The notes: generated from the letters alone by a model not told the origin. A DNA stretch of 39,268 bases from Saprospiraceae bacterium (GCA_023301005.1 JALZVK010000035.1:1-39268), one strand, 5' to 3'; positions 8,672 to 17,416 are shown, counted from the stretch's first letter. A program made the numbers and translations.

Positions 8672-8709
8672 TAGGAACTAAATTTCATTTCAATGAAATT
8701 TAGTTCCTA
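8672..8709. repeat. Perfect 18-bp inverted repeat before gldE
   Basis: taggaactaaatttcatt and aatgaaatttagttccta are exact reverse complements separated by only TC. No T-run follows, so it is not a standard terminator. It sits 11 bases after fold-back element B and 64 bases before gldE. Confidence 0.75.
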
Positions 8710-8772
8710 ATTGGATTTAATAATGTTGTTTATTTCTTTATAAAAAATGAACAACAAATAATAACAACTCAA

Positions 8773-10185
8773 TTGGATTCCGAACTAGGAATATTTTTCT
8801 TCTTTAATTTTAACCCTTCATTTTTATTGGCAGACTTTCCAATATGGGAAGTTAGTGGAGCTAGTCTATTAGTTGTAATACTATTGTTATGTTCTGCATT
8901 AATCTCTGGTTCAGAGGTTGCTTTCTTTTCTCTCACTCCTAATGATATTGATGATCTCAAGCAAGCTAATGATAAAGCGTCAACACGTATTCTCAAATTA
9001 AAAGAGATGCCTCGAACGTTATTAGCGACTATTTTGATTAGCAATAATTTCATCAATATTGGTATAGTTGTGTTGTCGTATTTTATTTTTGAAAAAGCGA
9101 TGCCTCCTGAGTTAATGCAAAGTTGGGCGGAAAGATTAGGTGCAGGAACTTCTATTCCTATTTCTAAAGAAAGGTTTGCGACGTTGACTCACGGATTCAT
9201 TACCGTTTTTGGAGTTACTTTTTTATTAGTGCTTTTTGGGGAAGTTGCTCCAAAGGTTTATGCTAATTTGCATAATGTGAAATTAGCAAAAACGATGTCA
9301 GGAACATTAAGTTTTTTAAATAGAATATTCTCTCCAGCAAGTAAAGTTTTGGTGAATTGGACAAATTGGATTGAAGGGAAATTAGAAGCACGAGCACAGC
9401 AAGCCAATATGATGAGTAAAGATGATATTGATGAAGCTATTGAATTGACCGTTCGAAATGATGTTAATGCTAAGGAGGAAGTTGATATTCTAAAAAGTAT
9501 TCTCAAGTTTGGAGATGTTACTGTCAAACAAGTAATGCGTTCTAGGGTAGATGTAGTGGCGTTGGAATTCCGAACAGGTTTTAAAGAAGTAACAAAAATT
9601 GCTCGACGTTCAGGTTACTCTCGGATTCCTGTATATGATGATGATTTTGATTCTGTAACAGGAATTTTATATGTAAAAGATTTGATTGGATACATGGACG
9701 AAGGAGATGAATATGAGTGGCAAGCTTTGATTAGAACAAATGTTCTCTATGTACCTGAGGCAAAAAAGATAAGTGATTTATTAAGAGAATTTCAGCAACA
9801 GAAATTACATGTCGCAATTGTAGTAGATGAGTACGGAGGTAGCTCAGGGATTATAACTTTGGAAGATATTCTAGAAGAAGTAATTGGAGAAATCAAAGAT
9901 GAATTTGATGATTTAGAAGAAATAGATTTTAAAAAACTAGATGATTTCAATTATATTTTTGAAGGAAAAACTTTACTCAATGATATGTGTAGAGTGATGG
10001 ATATGGAGACTACTTCATTTGATGAAGCCAAAGGAGATTCAGATACTATCGCAGGATTGATGTTAGAGTTGTTTGGACAAATTCCAAAAATCAATTCTGA
10101 AATAAGATACAATCCTTATCGCTTTAAAATCGTTTCAGTAAATAAAAGAAGAATTAAGCAAGTTCAAATTACGTTGCCAAAATAA
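8773..10185 (+). CDS. gldE: Gliding motility-associated protein GldE (CNNM/CorC-like)
   Basis: The protein begins xDSELGIFFFFNFN, resembling the short leader of GldE proteins. The only initiator matching this N-terminus is TTG at 8773; no in-frame ATG occurs upstream back to 8710, and the next Met lies near residue 79, past the first membrane helix. Residues about 25-205 form the membrane DUF21/CNNM domain (LLVVILLLCSALISGSEVAFFSLTP). Two CBS motifs follow (RSRVDVVALEFRTGFKEV..., ISDLLREFQQQKLHVAIVVDEYGGSSGIITLEDILEEVIGEI), then a CorC_HlyC domain that ends the protein. GldE is needed for gliding and T9SS function in Flavobacterium and can support GldD. The gldD gene follows 11 bases later, so the two are surely co-transcribed. 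Confidence 0.92.
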   Translation: MDSELGIFFFFNFNPSFLLADFPIWEVSGASLLVVILLLCSALISGSEVAFFSLTPNDIDDLKQANDKASTRILKLKEMPRTLLATILISNNFINIGIVVLSYFIFEKAMPPELMQSWAERLGAGTSIPISKERFATLTHGFITVFGVTFLLVLFGEVAPKVYANLHNVKLAKTMSGTLSFLNRIFSPASKVLVNWTNWIEGKLEARAQQANMMSKDDIDEAIELTVRNDVNAKEEVDILKSILKFGDVTVKQVMRSRVDVVALEFRTGFKEVTKIARRSGYSRIPVYDDDFDSVTGILYVKDLIGYMDEGDEYEWQALIRTNVLYVPEAKKISDLLREFQQQKLHVAIVVDEYGGSSGIITLEDILEEVIGEIKDEFDDLEEIDFKKLDDFNYIFEGKTLLNDMCRVMDMETTSFDEAKGDSDTIAGLMLELFGQIPKINSEIRYNPYRFKIVSVNKRRIKQVQITLPK

Positions 10186-10196
10186 CTGTAGAAAAC

Positions 10197-10814
10197 ATGA
10201 GGTTAAATAACATACTGACTATAAGTTTTATTTTTTTTGTAATACTGTCGCTAACCTTTTTACAAAGTTGCGGCGAAGAGGAAGTTGCAATTTCTCCTCG
10301 ACCACGAGGTTATCCGAAAGTTGTATATCCTGAGAAAGCATACCAAGGATTCGAAGAAGGGTATTGTGATTTTTCTTTTGAATATCCTAAGTATGCGACT
10401 ATTCAAAAAGATAATGATTTTTTTGGGGAGCGTCCCGATAATGAATGTTGGTTCAATATTAACATTCCACAATTTAATGCAACGATTCATTGTACCTATT
10501 CACCATTAAATAAAAAGTCGAATTTTGAAAAACTAAAAGCAGATGCTTTTGAATTAGCACATAAGCATAATATCAAAGCTAAGTATATTGAAGAAATTCC
10601 AATTAGTACACCTAACGGAGCAAAAGGATTTGCATTTGATTTGGAAGGAGAAGTCGCTTCGCCATTTCAGTTTTTTTTATCAGATGAGGAAAAGCATTTT
10701 ATGAGAGGTTCATTATATTTTAATACTGAAGTTGCGCCAGATTCCTTAGCACCTATATTTACATTTGTAAAACAAGATATACAATATCTGATAGGTTCGT
10801 TAAAATGGAAATAA
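10197..10814 (+). CDS. gldD: Gliding motility lipoprotein GldD
   Basis: Residues 1-26 form a lipoprotein signal ending in the lipobox LQSC, so the mature protein is a lipid-anchored periplasmic or outer-membrane protein. The next segment, ISPRPRGYPKVVYPEKAYQGF, with CDFSFEYPKYATI after it, matches the conserved start of mature GldD (PKPRGYxRIxxPEKxYxxF...FEYPxYA). The length of 205 residues fits the family. GldD is required for gliding and acts with GldE and the T9SS machinery; its biochemical role is unresolved. It closes the mutY-ssb-gldE-gldD cluster and is followed by a bidirectional terminator. Confidence 0.92.
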   Translation: MRLNNILTISFIFFVILSLTFLQSCGEEEVAISPRPRGYPKVVYPEKAYQGFEEGYCDFSFEYPKYATIQKDNDFFGERPDNECWFNINIPQFNATIHCTYSPLNKKSNFEKLKADAFELAHKHNIKAKYIEEIPISTPNGAKGFAFDLEGEVASPFQFFLSDEEKHFMRGSLYFNTEVAPDSLAPIFTFVKQDIQYLIGSLKWK

Positions 10815-10892
10815 ACTTTTCAGAGAAGCGAGGATAGAAGCGAGAACAGAGATTTAAAATTGAATATTCTCTTTTCTGAGATAATTTAACCC

Positions 10893-10934
10893 AATAAAAA
10901 AAGTGAATTGAGAACTCAATTCACTTTTTTTGTT
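10893..10934. terminator. Bidirectional terminator between gldD and the HAD gene
   Basis: A 16-bp stem (aaaaaagtgaattgag / ctcaattcactttttt) with a 2-base loop has A-run and T-run flanks, so it can stop transcription from both convergent genes. Confidence 0.85.
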
Positions 10935-10964
10935 TATTATTTTTGATGAAAAAGAAAAGCAGAA

Positions 10965-11405
10965 TTAGCTTTCACTTCCATTATTAAAAACTTCAATCTC
11001 TTTGTTCTTAACAATCAAATCTGTAAACTTCCCTTTGAATCGAGTAGCTTTTACAATATGATTATCAATCCAATGATAATTTCCTCCACGAGGTTTTTCC
11101 ATTAAGAGACTATGATATTTAAAATTGTGTTTTTTTAACCAAAATTCAGTAATCTCTCGATGATCTTCAGTACGTGAAGTAAAGAAAGTAATGATATGAC
11201 CATCCTCGTACCATTTATTCAAAATATCTAATGCATCTGGAAAAGGAAGGACAGTACCCATTCTTTCAGGTTCTTCATTAGGAACATCGTCGCAAACTGT
11301 ACCGTCTATATCAATTAAATAATTTTTTATACTATCTGGTAAGACAGGGCTGATATTTTCACCTTTTTCATTAAAGGTTGCGTTTAATTTATGTTGATCA
11401 TTCAT
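10965..11405 (-). CDS. Small HAD-family phosphatase, often mislabelled phosphoheptose isomerase
   Basis: The track start at 11462 is a TTG. The ATG at 11405 gives 146 residues starting MNDQHKLNATF and removes an unlikely hydrophobic leader. HAD motif I is YLIDIDGTVCDD, with the nucleophile Asp and the acid/base Asp. Motif II is ITFFTSRTE. A conserved block, MEKPRGGNYHWIDNHIVKATRFKGKFTDLI, holds the later Lys and Asp. Close relatives in Bacteroidota are often annotated as phosphoheptose isomerase, but the motifs are those of a HAD hydrolase and no SIS domain is present. The substrate is unknown. It lies downstream of the M23 peptidase on the same strand, separated by 198 bases that contain two hairpins. 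Confidence 0.82.
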   Translation of the reverse strand: MNDQHKLNATFNEKGENISPVLPDSIKNYLIDIDGTVCDDVPNEEPERMGTVLPFPDALDILNKWYEDGHIITFFTSRTEDHREITEFWLKKHNFKYHSLLMEKPRGGNYHWIDNHIVKATRFKGKFTDLIVKNKEIEVFNNGSES

Positions 11406-11475
11406 GATTAAAAATAAGGTTAGTTTATTACAATAAAATATCATATGGCAAAATAATGCCAAATGATTTAGAATT

Positions 11476-11539
11476 GAGTAGCCATGAAAAAATAAGCTAT
11501 TCTTTCATAGTTACTCAGAGTCTGTATGATACAAACTCT
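11476..11539. repeat. Two adjacent hairpins between the M23 and HAD genes
   Basis: Hairpin one is gagtagccatgaaaaaata / tattctttcatagttactc with a 3-base loop (19 bp, a few mismatches). Hairpin two follows directly: agagtctgtat / atacaaactct. TTGAGTAGC also recurs at about 11579-11587. Neither hairpin has a strong T-run. A leader structure or decayed repeat is possible. Confidence 0.5.
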
Positions 11540-11603
11540 CTAAGATGATAATGTGGTTTCTATATAGTTTGGTCAGAGTTGAGTAGCAAAAGTATTAAAA
11601 ATT

Positions 11604-12497
11604 CTACTCAAATGCTATATAATCCTCAGGGTTTATAGGTTTACCTTTATGCCACAATTCAAGATGAAGATGAGGCCCATCAGATAAAGTTCCTGTATTT
11701 CCAATTATAGCAACGGCTTCTCCTGCTTTTACAAAATTTCCAATCTTTTTAAGTAGCGCAGAATTATGTTTATAAAAAGAAATAATACTATTAGAATGTT
11801 GGATAGCTATAGTATTTCCTGTTTCCAAAGTCCAATCTGCAGAAATTACATAACCATCCATAATAGCTTTTACAGGAGTATTTTTAGGTGCTAAAATATC
11901 TGTACCATAATGTTTTTTATCAGGCATGAATGATTCACTTACAATTCCTGTAATTGGAGGAATAAAGTAAAGTTGTTCAAGAGGAACTTCTGTAGGTGTC
12001 GCACTTACAGATTGTACCATCTTTTTTTGTTGAAGTTTCACATCCTCTTCTACCTCTTTTCGAAGTATATCATCTTCTTTGATTCTACTTACACTTTGAA
12101 GAGTATCTAAAGTATTATTTCCAACTTCCTTTACATCTTCTTCTTTTTCTACATCACCTGTTACCATTCTTCTAAAACTGTTAGTATAAGTTTCCTGTGC
12201 TTTTAATTGGTCTTCAAGTTCTAAAAGAGAAGCATTAATTTCTCTTAGTTCTCCAGAACTAGCATCACCATAGCCTGGAACAAACTTTTTGATAGGCGTA
12301 AAAAATATTAAAGCAAAGACAAGAATAGCAACAGCAACTATAGCTGCACTTATGGCAACATATAGATTAAGCAATGAAAGTTTATATGAACCCACTTCTT
12401 CAAATGATTCATCATTCATTACGACTAATCGATAAGTATTTTTAAGTTTTTCCTTAAAAGCGGTCCAACCTTTTTCCTCTGTAATTTCCGCACTCAT
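11604..12497 (-). CDS. M23-family metallopeptidase, membrane-anchored
   Basis: The protein is a predicted peptidoglycan endopeptidase or its regulator. A cytoplasmic N-terminus of about 45 residues leads into one membrane helix (LYVAISAAIVAVAILVFALIFF, about 46-68). A periplasmic coiled-coil region follows (ELREINASLLELEDQLKAQE, about 80-170). The C-terminal M23/LytM domain (about 190-297) carries the zinc ligands HYGTDI and HLHLE plus the catalytic-type His of FYKHNS, so it looks active. Coiled-coil-M23 proteins of this shape are common in Bacteroidota and often take part in cell division or envelope growth. It diverges from the sprE-like gene across 101 bases. Confidence 0.9.
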   Translation of the reverse strand: MSAEITEEKGWTAFKEKLKNTYRLVVMNDESFEEVGSYKLSLLNLYVAISAAIVAVAILVFALIFFTPIKKFVPGYGDASSGELREINASLLELEDQLKAQETYTNSFRRMVTGDVEKEEDVKEVGNNTLDTLQSVSRIKEDDILRKEVEEDVKLQQKKMVQSVSATPTEVPLEQLYFIPPITGIVSESFMPDKKHYGTDILAPKNTPVKAIMDGYVISADWTLETGNTIAIQHSNSIISFYKHNSALLKKIGNFVKAGEAVAIIGNTGTLSDGPHLHLELWHKGKPINPEDYIAFE

Positions 12498-12598
12498 TAT
12501 TCAAATTTTGTTAAAATTAAAATAAATTTGTATTCTACTTGTTATTATTAAAATAAGTTGTTTTTTGTAACAAATACCTTGATTTCTTAGTATTTCTA

Positions 12599-15595
12599 AT
12601 GAAAAACCTCTTCAGCAAGATCTTTCTTTTAAATAACTTTCTTTTTTTCGAAAACGAAATTAAACAATTTTTTGGTTTGAAAAGATTTATAACATTTTTA
12701 TCGTTTTGGGTTCTTTGCCTTTTTATTTCTTCATGTGCTACTCAAAAGAGCAAAGAAGACCCATCTAAAGTAGGAAAATTTTATCACGATGTAACCTCAA
12801 AGTTCAACGGTTATTTCAATGCTAGCGAGTTACTTGACGCAAGTATGGCTAGTTTAGAAAGTCAACATCAGGATAATTATAATAAAATATTAAGTGTGTA
12901 TAAATACACCGCTGTCGATGATGCGAAGTCAGTAGCAAGTGATTTGGACAATGCTGTTAAAAAAGTAGGTGTTGTTGCTAGTCTTCACCCTGCAAGTCAT
13001 TGGAAAGATGATTGTTACTTATTGATGGGGCAAGCACAATTTGTAAAAAAAGACTACGAATCTGCTGAAGAAACTTTAGAGTTTATGGTAGATGAATATG
13101 ATCCAAAAAATGCTGGCAAAAAAAGAAAGAAAAAGAAAACTAAAAAAACAAAGAAAGAAAGAAAAAAAGAAGTTGCTGAGAAAAAGAAAGAAAGAGAAAA
13201 AACTAAAAAAGAAAAAAAGAAAGAGGTAGAACAGAAAAAAAAGGATAGAGAGAAAGCTCGAAAAGAAAGAATTAAAGCAAGTAAGAAAAAAGCGAAGCAG
13301 AGTAAGAAAAATAAGAAAAAGAAATCTAGCTCTAAGAAAACAACTCCAAAAGAAGAAGTCAAAGAAGTGGTAAAAGAGAAAGAGGAGACGCCTAAACCTG
13401 AAGAAGAAAAGAAAGAGAAAAAAGAAAAAAAGGATGACGAGCCGAAAAATTATTTTTTAAAACATAAACCTGCTTTTCAAGAAGGTGTATTGTGGTTGGC
13501 TCGTACTTATATTGAAAGAGACAAATACGAGCAAGCAGCTCGTTTACTTACTAGACTTAAAAGTGATCCTAATACTTTTGATAATATCAAAAAAGATTTA
13601 GCACCTGTTGAAGCTGATTTATATTTAAAACAAAAAAATTACGCAGCAGCCATCGAACCACTTGAACGAGCAATTAATTTGACTAAAAAGAAAAAGAACA
13701 AAGCTCGATATGCTTATATCCTTGGACAAATTCATCAAAAACTTAATCAAGGAGAACCTGCATTTGCTTATTTCGAAAAAGCATATAAGTTTAGTAAAGA
13801 TTATGAGATGCGTTTTAGTTCAAAATTAAATATGGAACAAAACGCTTGGTTGAATGGAAAAGCAACTGCTGACCAAACTATCGCGCGATTAAAGAAAATG
13901 TTGAAGGATGATAAAAATGAGGAATACCAAGATCAGATTTATTACGCTTTGGCAAGTATTTATTTGAAAAATAATGATACCAAAGAAGCTATTACTAATC
14001 TTCAATTGTCTCTTAATAAAAGTGCATCCAACCCTGCGCAAAAAGCAGAATCATATTTACTATTAGCGCAATTGTATTATCAGGATGAGAATTATGTTTC
14101 TTCCAAAAACTATTACGATAGTACTTTACTTGTGATGGGAAAGACTGATGAACGATATGATGAAGCAATGAATTATGCGACAAGTTTGAAAGACATTTCA
14201 GATAATATCCAAATTATAGCATTTCAAGATAGCTTATTGGCAATAAGTGCAATGTCTAATGAAGATAAACGAAAATTAGCAGCACGACTTAAAAAAGAAC
14301 AAGAGGCTAAAAAAGTTCCTGTCCCTGTACAAACTGGAAGCAAACCTAATTTAGGACCAAGCCGACCACGACGAGGTTCTCCTTTTGAAGAAAGTACTTG
14401 GTTTGCTTATGATACTAGAAGAGTGAAAAAAGGTAAGAAAACTTTTGAAAGACAATGGGGAACAAGAAGATTAGAAGATAATTGGAGACGATCTAATAGA
14501 AGAGGTGCAGGAACGATTGATGATGTTGTTAATGAGGAAATTGTAGATGTAGGGGCAGATTTAACGGATAAAGAATTTCAAGAAATTTTAAAAGACGTTC
14601 CTAATAACCCTGATGAAAAAGCTGCATCTGAAGGTATGATTAAAAATGCCTTATATGCACTTGGAACTTTATATCGAGATCGTATAGAAAATTATAGTAA
14701 GTCAGTTGAGGCGCATGGAAGATTAGAAGATCGTTTCCCTGGAAATGATTATGAATTGAATGCGTGGTACTATCAATATCTATCTTATACGGATTTGAAG
14801 AATATTCCGAAAGCAACAATTTATAAGAATAAGATTATTGATAAATATCCTGAATCAACTTTTGCTAAAGTTCTAATTGACCCTAGTAGTCAACTTGCAG
14901 CGGAAGGAAAAGAACAAAAACTCAATAGCTATTATAAAGATACTTATACGGACTTTGTTAATTCCAATTACCAACAAGCTTATGATAAAGTAGGAAAAGC
15001 TAAAGATTTGTTTGGTGAAAAAAATGTGCTTCAACCAAAATTTGCATTGCTTTCAGCAATGTGTCTTGGTAATCTACAAGGAAAACCTGCTTATGTAAAA
15101 TCTCTAAAAGAAGTCGTAGCAAAATTTCCTGATACACCTGAACAAACGAGAGCTAAAGAAATTCTTCGTCTATTAGGAGAGTTAAAAGAAGATCCTTCTA
15201 TTCCTAAAGAAGGAGGGAAGGATGGTAAATTCAAATTGAATGATAAGAAGGTACATTATATGATAGTCGTGTTGAAAGGGAAAAAGATAGAATTGGGTGA
15301 GGCTAAAATCAAAGTGTCTAATTATAATAGAGAATATCATAAAACTGAAAAACTTCGAATCTCAAATATCTATCTTGGTGCAGATACGGATACTCCGATT
15401 TTAGTAATTCGTAGATTTAAGAATAAGGAAAAAGCACTTGCATATTATACAGGTGTATTGAAAGATAAAAAGAAATATTTAGGAGATAATAGCGATTACG
15501 AAGTATTCGCAGTAACTCAACATAACTATAGAGAGATTCTAAAAGCAAAATCTTTAGATGGTTATAGAGACTTCTTTAGTAAAAATTATAAATAG
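12599..15595 (+). CDS. sprE: TPR lipoprotein, SprE/PorW-like T9SS component
   Basis: The N-terminus carries a hydrophobic stretch ending in the lipobox ISSC (Cys about 46). If the ATG at 12599 is right the leader is long; an in-frame TTG at 12677 would give a shorter, more typical signal. Downstream, FYHDVTSKFNGYFNASELLDASMASLESQHQDNYNKIL resembles the conserved start of SprE/PorW, the periplasmic lipoprotein needed for T9SS and gliding. A very Lys/Glu-rich stretch (about 175-285, KKRKKKKTKKTKKERKK) interrupts the TPR region. Multiple TPR units follow (about 290-530 and 680-860), and the last ~90 residues form a compact domain ending RDFFSKNYK. At 998 residues it is in the range of the family. 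SprE is assigned by resemblance, without alignment. Confidence 0.75.
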   Translation: MKNLFSKIFLLNNFLFFENEIKQFFGLKRFITFLSFWVLCLFISSCATQKSKEDPSKVGKFYHDVTSKFNGYFNASELLDASMASLESQHQDNYNKILSVYKYTAVDDAKSVASDLDNAVKKVGVVASLHPASHWKDDCYLLMGQAQFVKKDYESAEETLEFMVDEYDPKNAGKKRKKKKTKKTKKERKKEVAEKKKEREKTKKEKKKEVEQKKKDREKARKERIKASKKKAKQSKKNKKKKSSSKKTTPKEEVKEVVKEKEETPKPEEEKKEKKEKKDDEPKNYFLKHKPAFQEGVLWLARTYIERDKYEQAARLLTRLKSDPNTFDNIKKDLAPVEADLYLKQKNYAAAIEPLERAINLTKKKKNKARYAYILGQIHQKLNQGEPAFAYFEKAYKFSKDYEMRFSSKLNMEQNAWLNGKATADQTIARLKKMLKDDKNEEYQDQIYYALASIYLKNNDTKEAITNLQLSLNKSASNPAQKAESYLLLAQLYYQDENYVSSKNYYDSTLLVMGKTDERYDEAMNYATSLKDISDNIQIIAFQDSLLAISAMSNEDKRKLAARLKKEQEAKKVPVPVQTGSKPNLGPSRPRRGSPFEESTWFAYDTRRVKKGKKTFERQWGTRRLEDNWRRSNRRGAGTIDDVVNEEIVDVGADLTDKEFQEILKDVPNNPDEKAASEGMIKNALYALGTLYRDRIENYSKSVEAHGRLEDRFPGNDYELNAWYYQYLSYTDLKNIPKATIYKNKIIDKYPESTFAKVLIDPSSQLAAEGKEQKLNSYYKDTYTDFVNSNYQQAYDKVGKAKDLFGEKNVLQPKFALLSAMCLGNLQGKPAYVKSLKEVVAKFPDTPEQTRAKEILRLLGELKEDPSIPKEGGKDGKFKLNDKKVHYMIVVLKGKKIELGEAKIKVSNYNREYHKTEKLRISNIYLGADTDTPILVIRRFKNKEKALAYYTGVLKDKKKYLGDNSDYEVFAVTQHNYREILKAKSLDGYRDFFSKNYK

Positions 15596-15612
15596 AAAAT
15601 TATACAGTTTTT

Positions 15613-15690
15613 AAGAGGCTGTCTTCTAGGTACTGATTTATGAATAATTCATATATTCAAATCAGTACTTAGGAGACAGCCTTTTTTACT
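15613..15690 (+). terminator. Long terminator hairpin after the sprE-like gene
   Basis: aggctgtcttctaggtactgatt and aatcagtacttaggagacagcct pair over 23 bp with two mismatches, and the T-run after the right arm suits termination on the plus strand. The loop itself is partly palindromic. Its left arm AGAGGCTGTCTT matches the terminator at 1033. Confidence 0.75.
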
Positions 15691-15733
15691 TTTATCATTC
15701 GATTTTAAATTTAGCGACAGCGTTATAAAAACT

Positions 15734-16210
15734 ATGAGACAAATACTTTCCTTCTCAACTTTCCTTTTTCTTACTTGTATCTTTTTCATTAATTGTAACA
15801 ATACTCCTACGCCCGTTAAAAAAGATTTCTCAAAATTAAATTGGCTACTTGGAACTTGGGAATTAAATAACGGAGCCGAATATGAAACTTGGTCAAAGTT
15901 AAATGACCATTCTTTCCATGGCAGAAATTTTAGAGTTTATAACCAACACGATACTGTTATTACAGAGAATATTGAATTAATATTTCAAGAGAATGAAATA
16001 CAATATATTCCTACAGTAAAAACGCCAAAAGGAGATAAGAGAGTTTTTTATAAGCAAACATCCGATTCTGGAAATCATTTCGTTTTTGAAAATCCAGAAC
16101 ATAGTTTTCCTAAAAAAATAAGCTATATCAAGATTGATGATAATACCGCTAAATCAATAATCGAAGGAGGAAAAAGGAAGCTTGAATATGATTTAAAAAG
16201 AGTTGATTAA
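15734..16210 (+). CDS. DUF6265-like lipoprotein
   Basis: A signal sequence (MRQILSFSTFLFLTCIFFINC) ends in a lipobox-like INC, so this is a predicted lipoprotein of about 137 mature residues. The body starts FSKLNWLLGTWELNNGAEYETWSKLNDHSFHGRNFRV, the pattern of DUF6265 proteins (small beta-barrel, lipocalin-like fold with WLxGxWE). The rest (NHFVFENPEHSFPKKISY) also fits. No catalytic residues are known for the family and the ligand is unknown. The gene stands alone behind the terminator of the sprE-like gene. Confidence 0.8.
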   Translation: MRQILSFSTFLFLTCIFFINCNNTPTPVKKDFSKLNWLLGTWELNNGAEYETWSKLNDHSFHGRNFRVYNQHDTVITENIELIFQENEIQYIPTVKTPKGDKRVFYKQTSDSGNHFVFENPEHSFPKKISYIKIDDNTAKSIIEGGKRKLEYDLKRVD

Positions 16211-16510
16211 AAATACCTTATTCGAGTTTTGTCAAAAAATAGCGGGTATCTTAACATACTTTAACACAAAGAAGAAACGTTAACATAATAATGTTTTTAA
16301 TGAGATGATATCTCATATTTGCATATAACCTACTAATAGTCAGATAGAAATACATTGCATTATATCTTTATTTGTATTAAAAAATCCCTAATCATACCTA
16401 CATTTTGTATTTTTGCTTGACTACTTTTAATAGAAAAGGTAGTTTTATATTATCAAAAACAGAAATTCTGGCATAAAGTTAGAACCTTATAAAACAAAAA
16501 TTATTGATCC
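16211..16510. other. Intergenic region upstream of the DUF4783-like gene
   Basis: Three hundred AT-rich bases without a gene. A perfect 7-bp hairpin, ATGAGAT-GAT-ATCTCAT (16300-16316), and a -7-like TATTTTTG at 16408-16415 are the only signals noted. No matching -33 box was found, so no promoter is claimed. Confidence 0.5.
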
Positions 16511-16876
16511 ATGAAGAATCTAATGTTTTTAATTTTGTTAATCCCTTGCTTGGCGGCTACTCAAAGTTTAGATAGCATTTCCAAAGCATTAAGTAAAGGT
16601 GATGTAGAATCACTTTCTACTTACTTCGATGACAATGTTGAAATTGATGATGATTTTTATGATAAAAAAGAAGCAACGCAAGTGGTGAAAAAATTCTTTT
16701 CGAAACATCCACCTAAGTCGTTTAGCTTAATTCACCAAGGTACTTCCAAAGGAGAAAATTCCAAATATTTTATTGGAAATTTAAATACAGGAAGCAGTAC
16801 TTTTAGAGTGTATATTTATATAAAATCATCAGGTAGTAAAGATCGTATTCAAGAATTACGATTTGATAAAGAATAA
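16511..16876 (+). CDS. DUF4783-family secreted protein
   Basis: The N-terminus is a signal peptide (MKNLMFLILLIPCLAATQ), so the protein is exported. The body matches DUF4783: LDSISKALSKGDVESLSTYFDDNVEI, then KKEATQVVKKFFSKHPPKSFSLIHQGTSKG, ending YIKSSGSKDRIQELRFDKE. The fold is expected to be SnoaL/NTF2-like. At 121 residues it is full length. The family is widespread in Bacteroidota but uncharacterised. It is followed by a bidirectional terminator facing the small membrane protein. Confidence 0.85.
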   Translation: MKNLMFLILLIPCLAATQSLDSISKALSKGDVESLSTYFDDNVEIDDDFYDKKEATQVVKKFFSKHPPKSFSLIHQGTSKGENSKYFIGNLNTGSSTFRVYIYIKSSGSKDRIQELRFDKE

Positions 16877-16895
16877 AATTCAAATAAGAATCATA

Positions 16896-16940
16896 AATAA
16901 AAAAGGGTCGTTCATATTTTTGAACGACCCTTTTTATTTT
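16896..16940. terminator. Bidirectional terminator
   Basis: A 15-bp stem (aaaaagggtcgttca / tgaacgacccttttt) around TATTTT, with A-run and T-run flanks, separates convergent genes. Confidence 0.88.
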
Positions 16941-16972
16941 GAAAAATTCATAGTCAGAATGACTTATAAGCT

Positions 16973-17416
16973 CTAAGCAAACCGTTCAAATAAATTAGGA
17001 TTTTCTTTAATAAATGAATTGAATTTCCGACGACTAGCAACAAAAGTTATTTTTTTTCCAAATTTACCTGGTTCTTTTAATTTGATATGAATAGAACGAA
17101 ATAATTTAAAATCCCTTTCCTCGATTCCTTCAATATTATGCCACGGGTATCTATAATTTTTAAAATAATTCGTAGCGTAAACATATTCCTTATCCATTTC
17201 CACTCGCTTAATTCTCATCACACTCCAATATAAAAGTGCAATGCCAAGGAGTAAAAAAAATAAAAGTCCGATTCTAAAATTTTCAATAGGAATAGGTCCG
17301 AAATTAGCAATATCTAATTTCCAAACAGCCATATTAAAGGTGAGAAAAAATACCGTCCAAATAATAGGTAATGCTATTTTTAAAAATAAGGTAAGTGATG
17401 TAGAAACTTGTTGCAT
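16973..17416 (-). CDS. Small membrane protein with a PH-like C-terminal domain, unknown function
   Basis: The 147 residues have two membrane helices (LKIALPIIWTVFFLTFNMAVW and IGLLFFLLLGIALLYWSVM, about 12-33 and 47-67). The soluble tail contains RIKRVEMDKEYVYATNYFKNYRYPWHNIEGIEE, a strand pattern like bacterial PH-domain or bPH proteins. I do not recognise a named family. It follows tatC on the same strand after 50 bases and could be co-transcribed with it. Confidence 0.7.
   Translation of the reverse strand: MQQVSTSLTLFLKIALPIIWTVFFLTFNMAVWKLDIANFGPIPIENFRIGLLFFLLLGIALLYWSVMRIKRVEMDKEYVYATNYFKNYRYPWHNIEGIEERDFKLFRSIHIKLKEPGKFGKKITFVASRRKFNSFIKENPNLFERFA

Noticed and set aside
11406-11462. 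N-terminal extension of the HAD protein from a TTG
   Set aside because: The added MALFCHMIFYCNKLTLFLI does not fit this soluble family; the ATG at 11405 does.
12498-12598. TAAATTTG at 12523-12530 as the promoter of the sprE-like gene
   Set aside because: The nearest TTTG is only 12 bases upstream, too short a spacing, so the match was not annotated.
13054-13362. 102-residue minus-strand ORF of mostly Phe, Leu and Ser
   Set aside because: It is the antisense of the Lys/Glu-rich stretch in the SprE-like gene.
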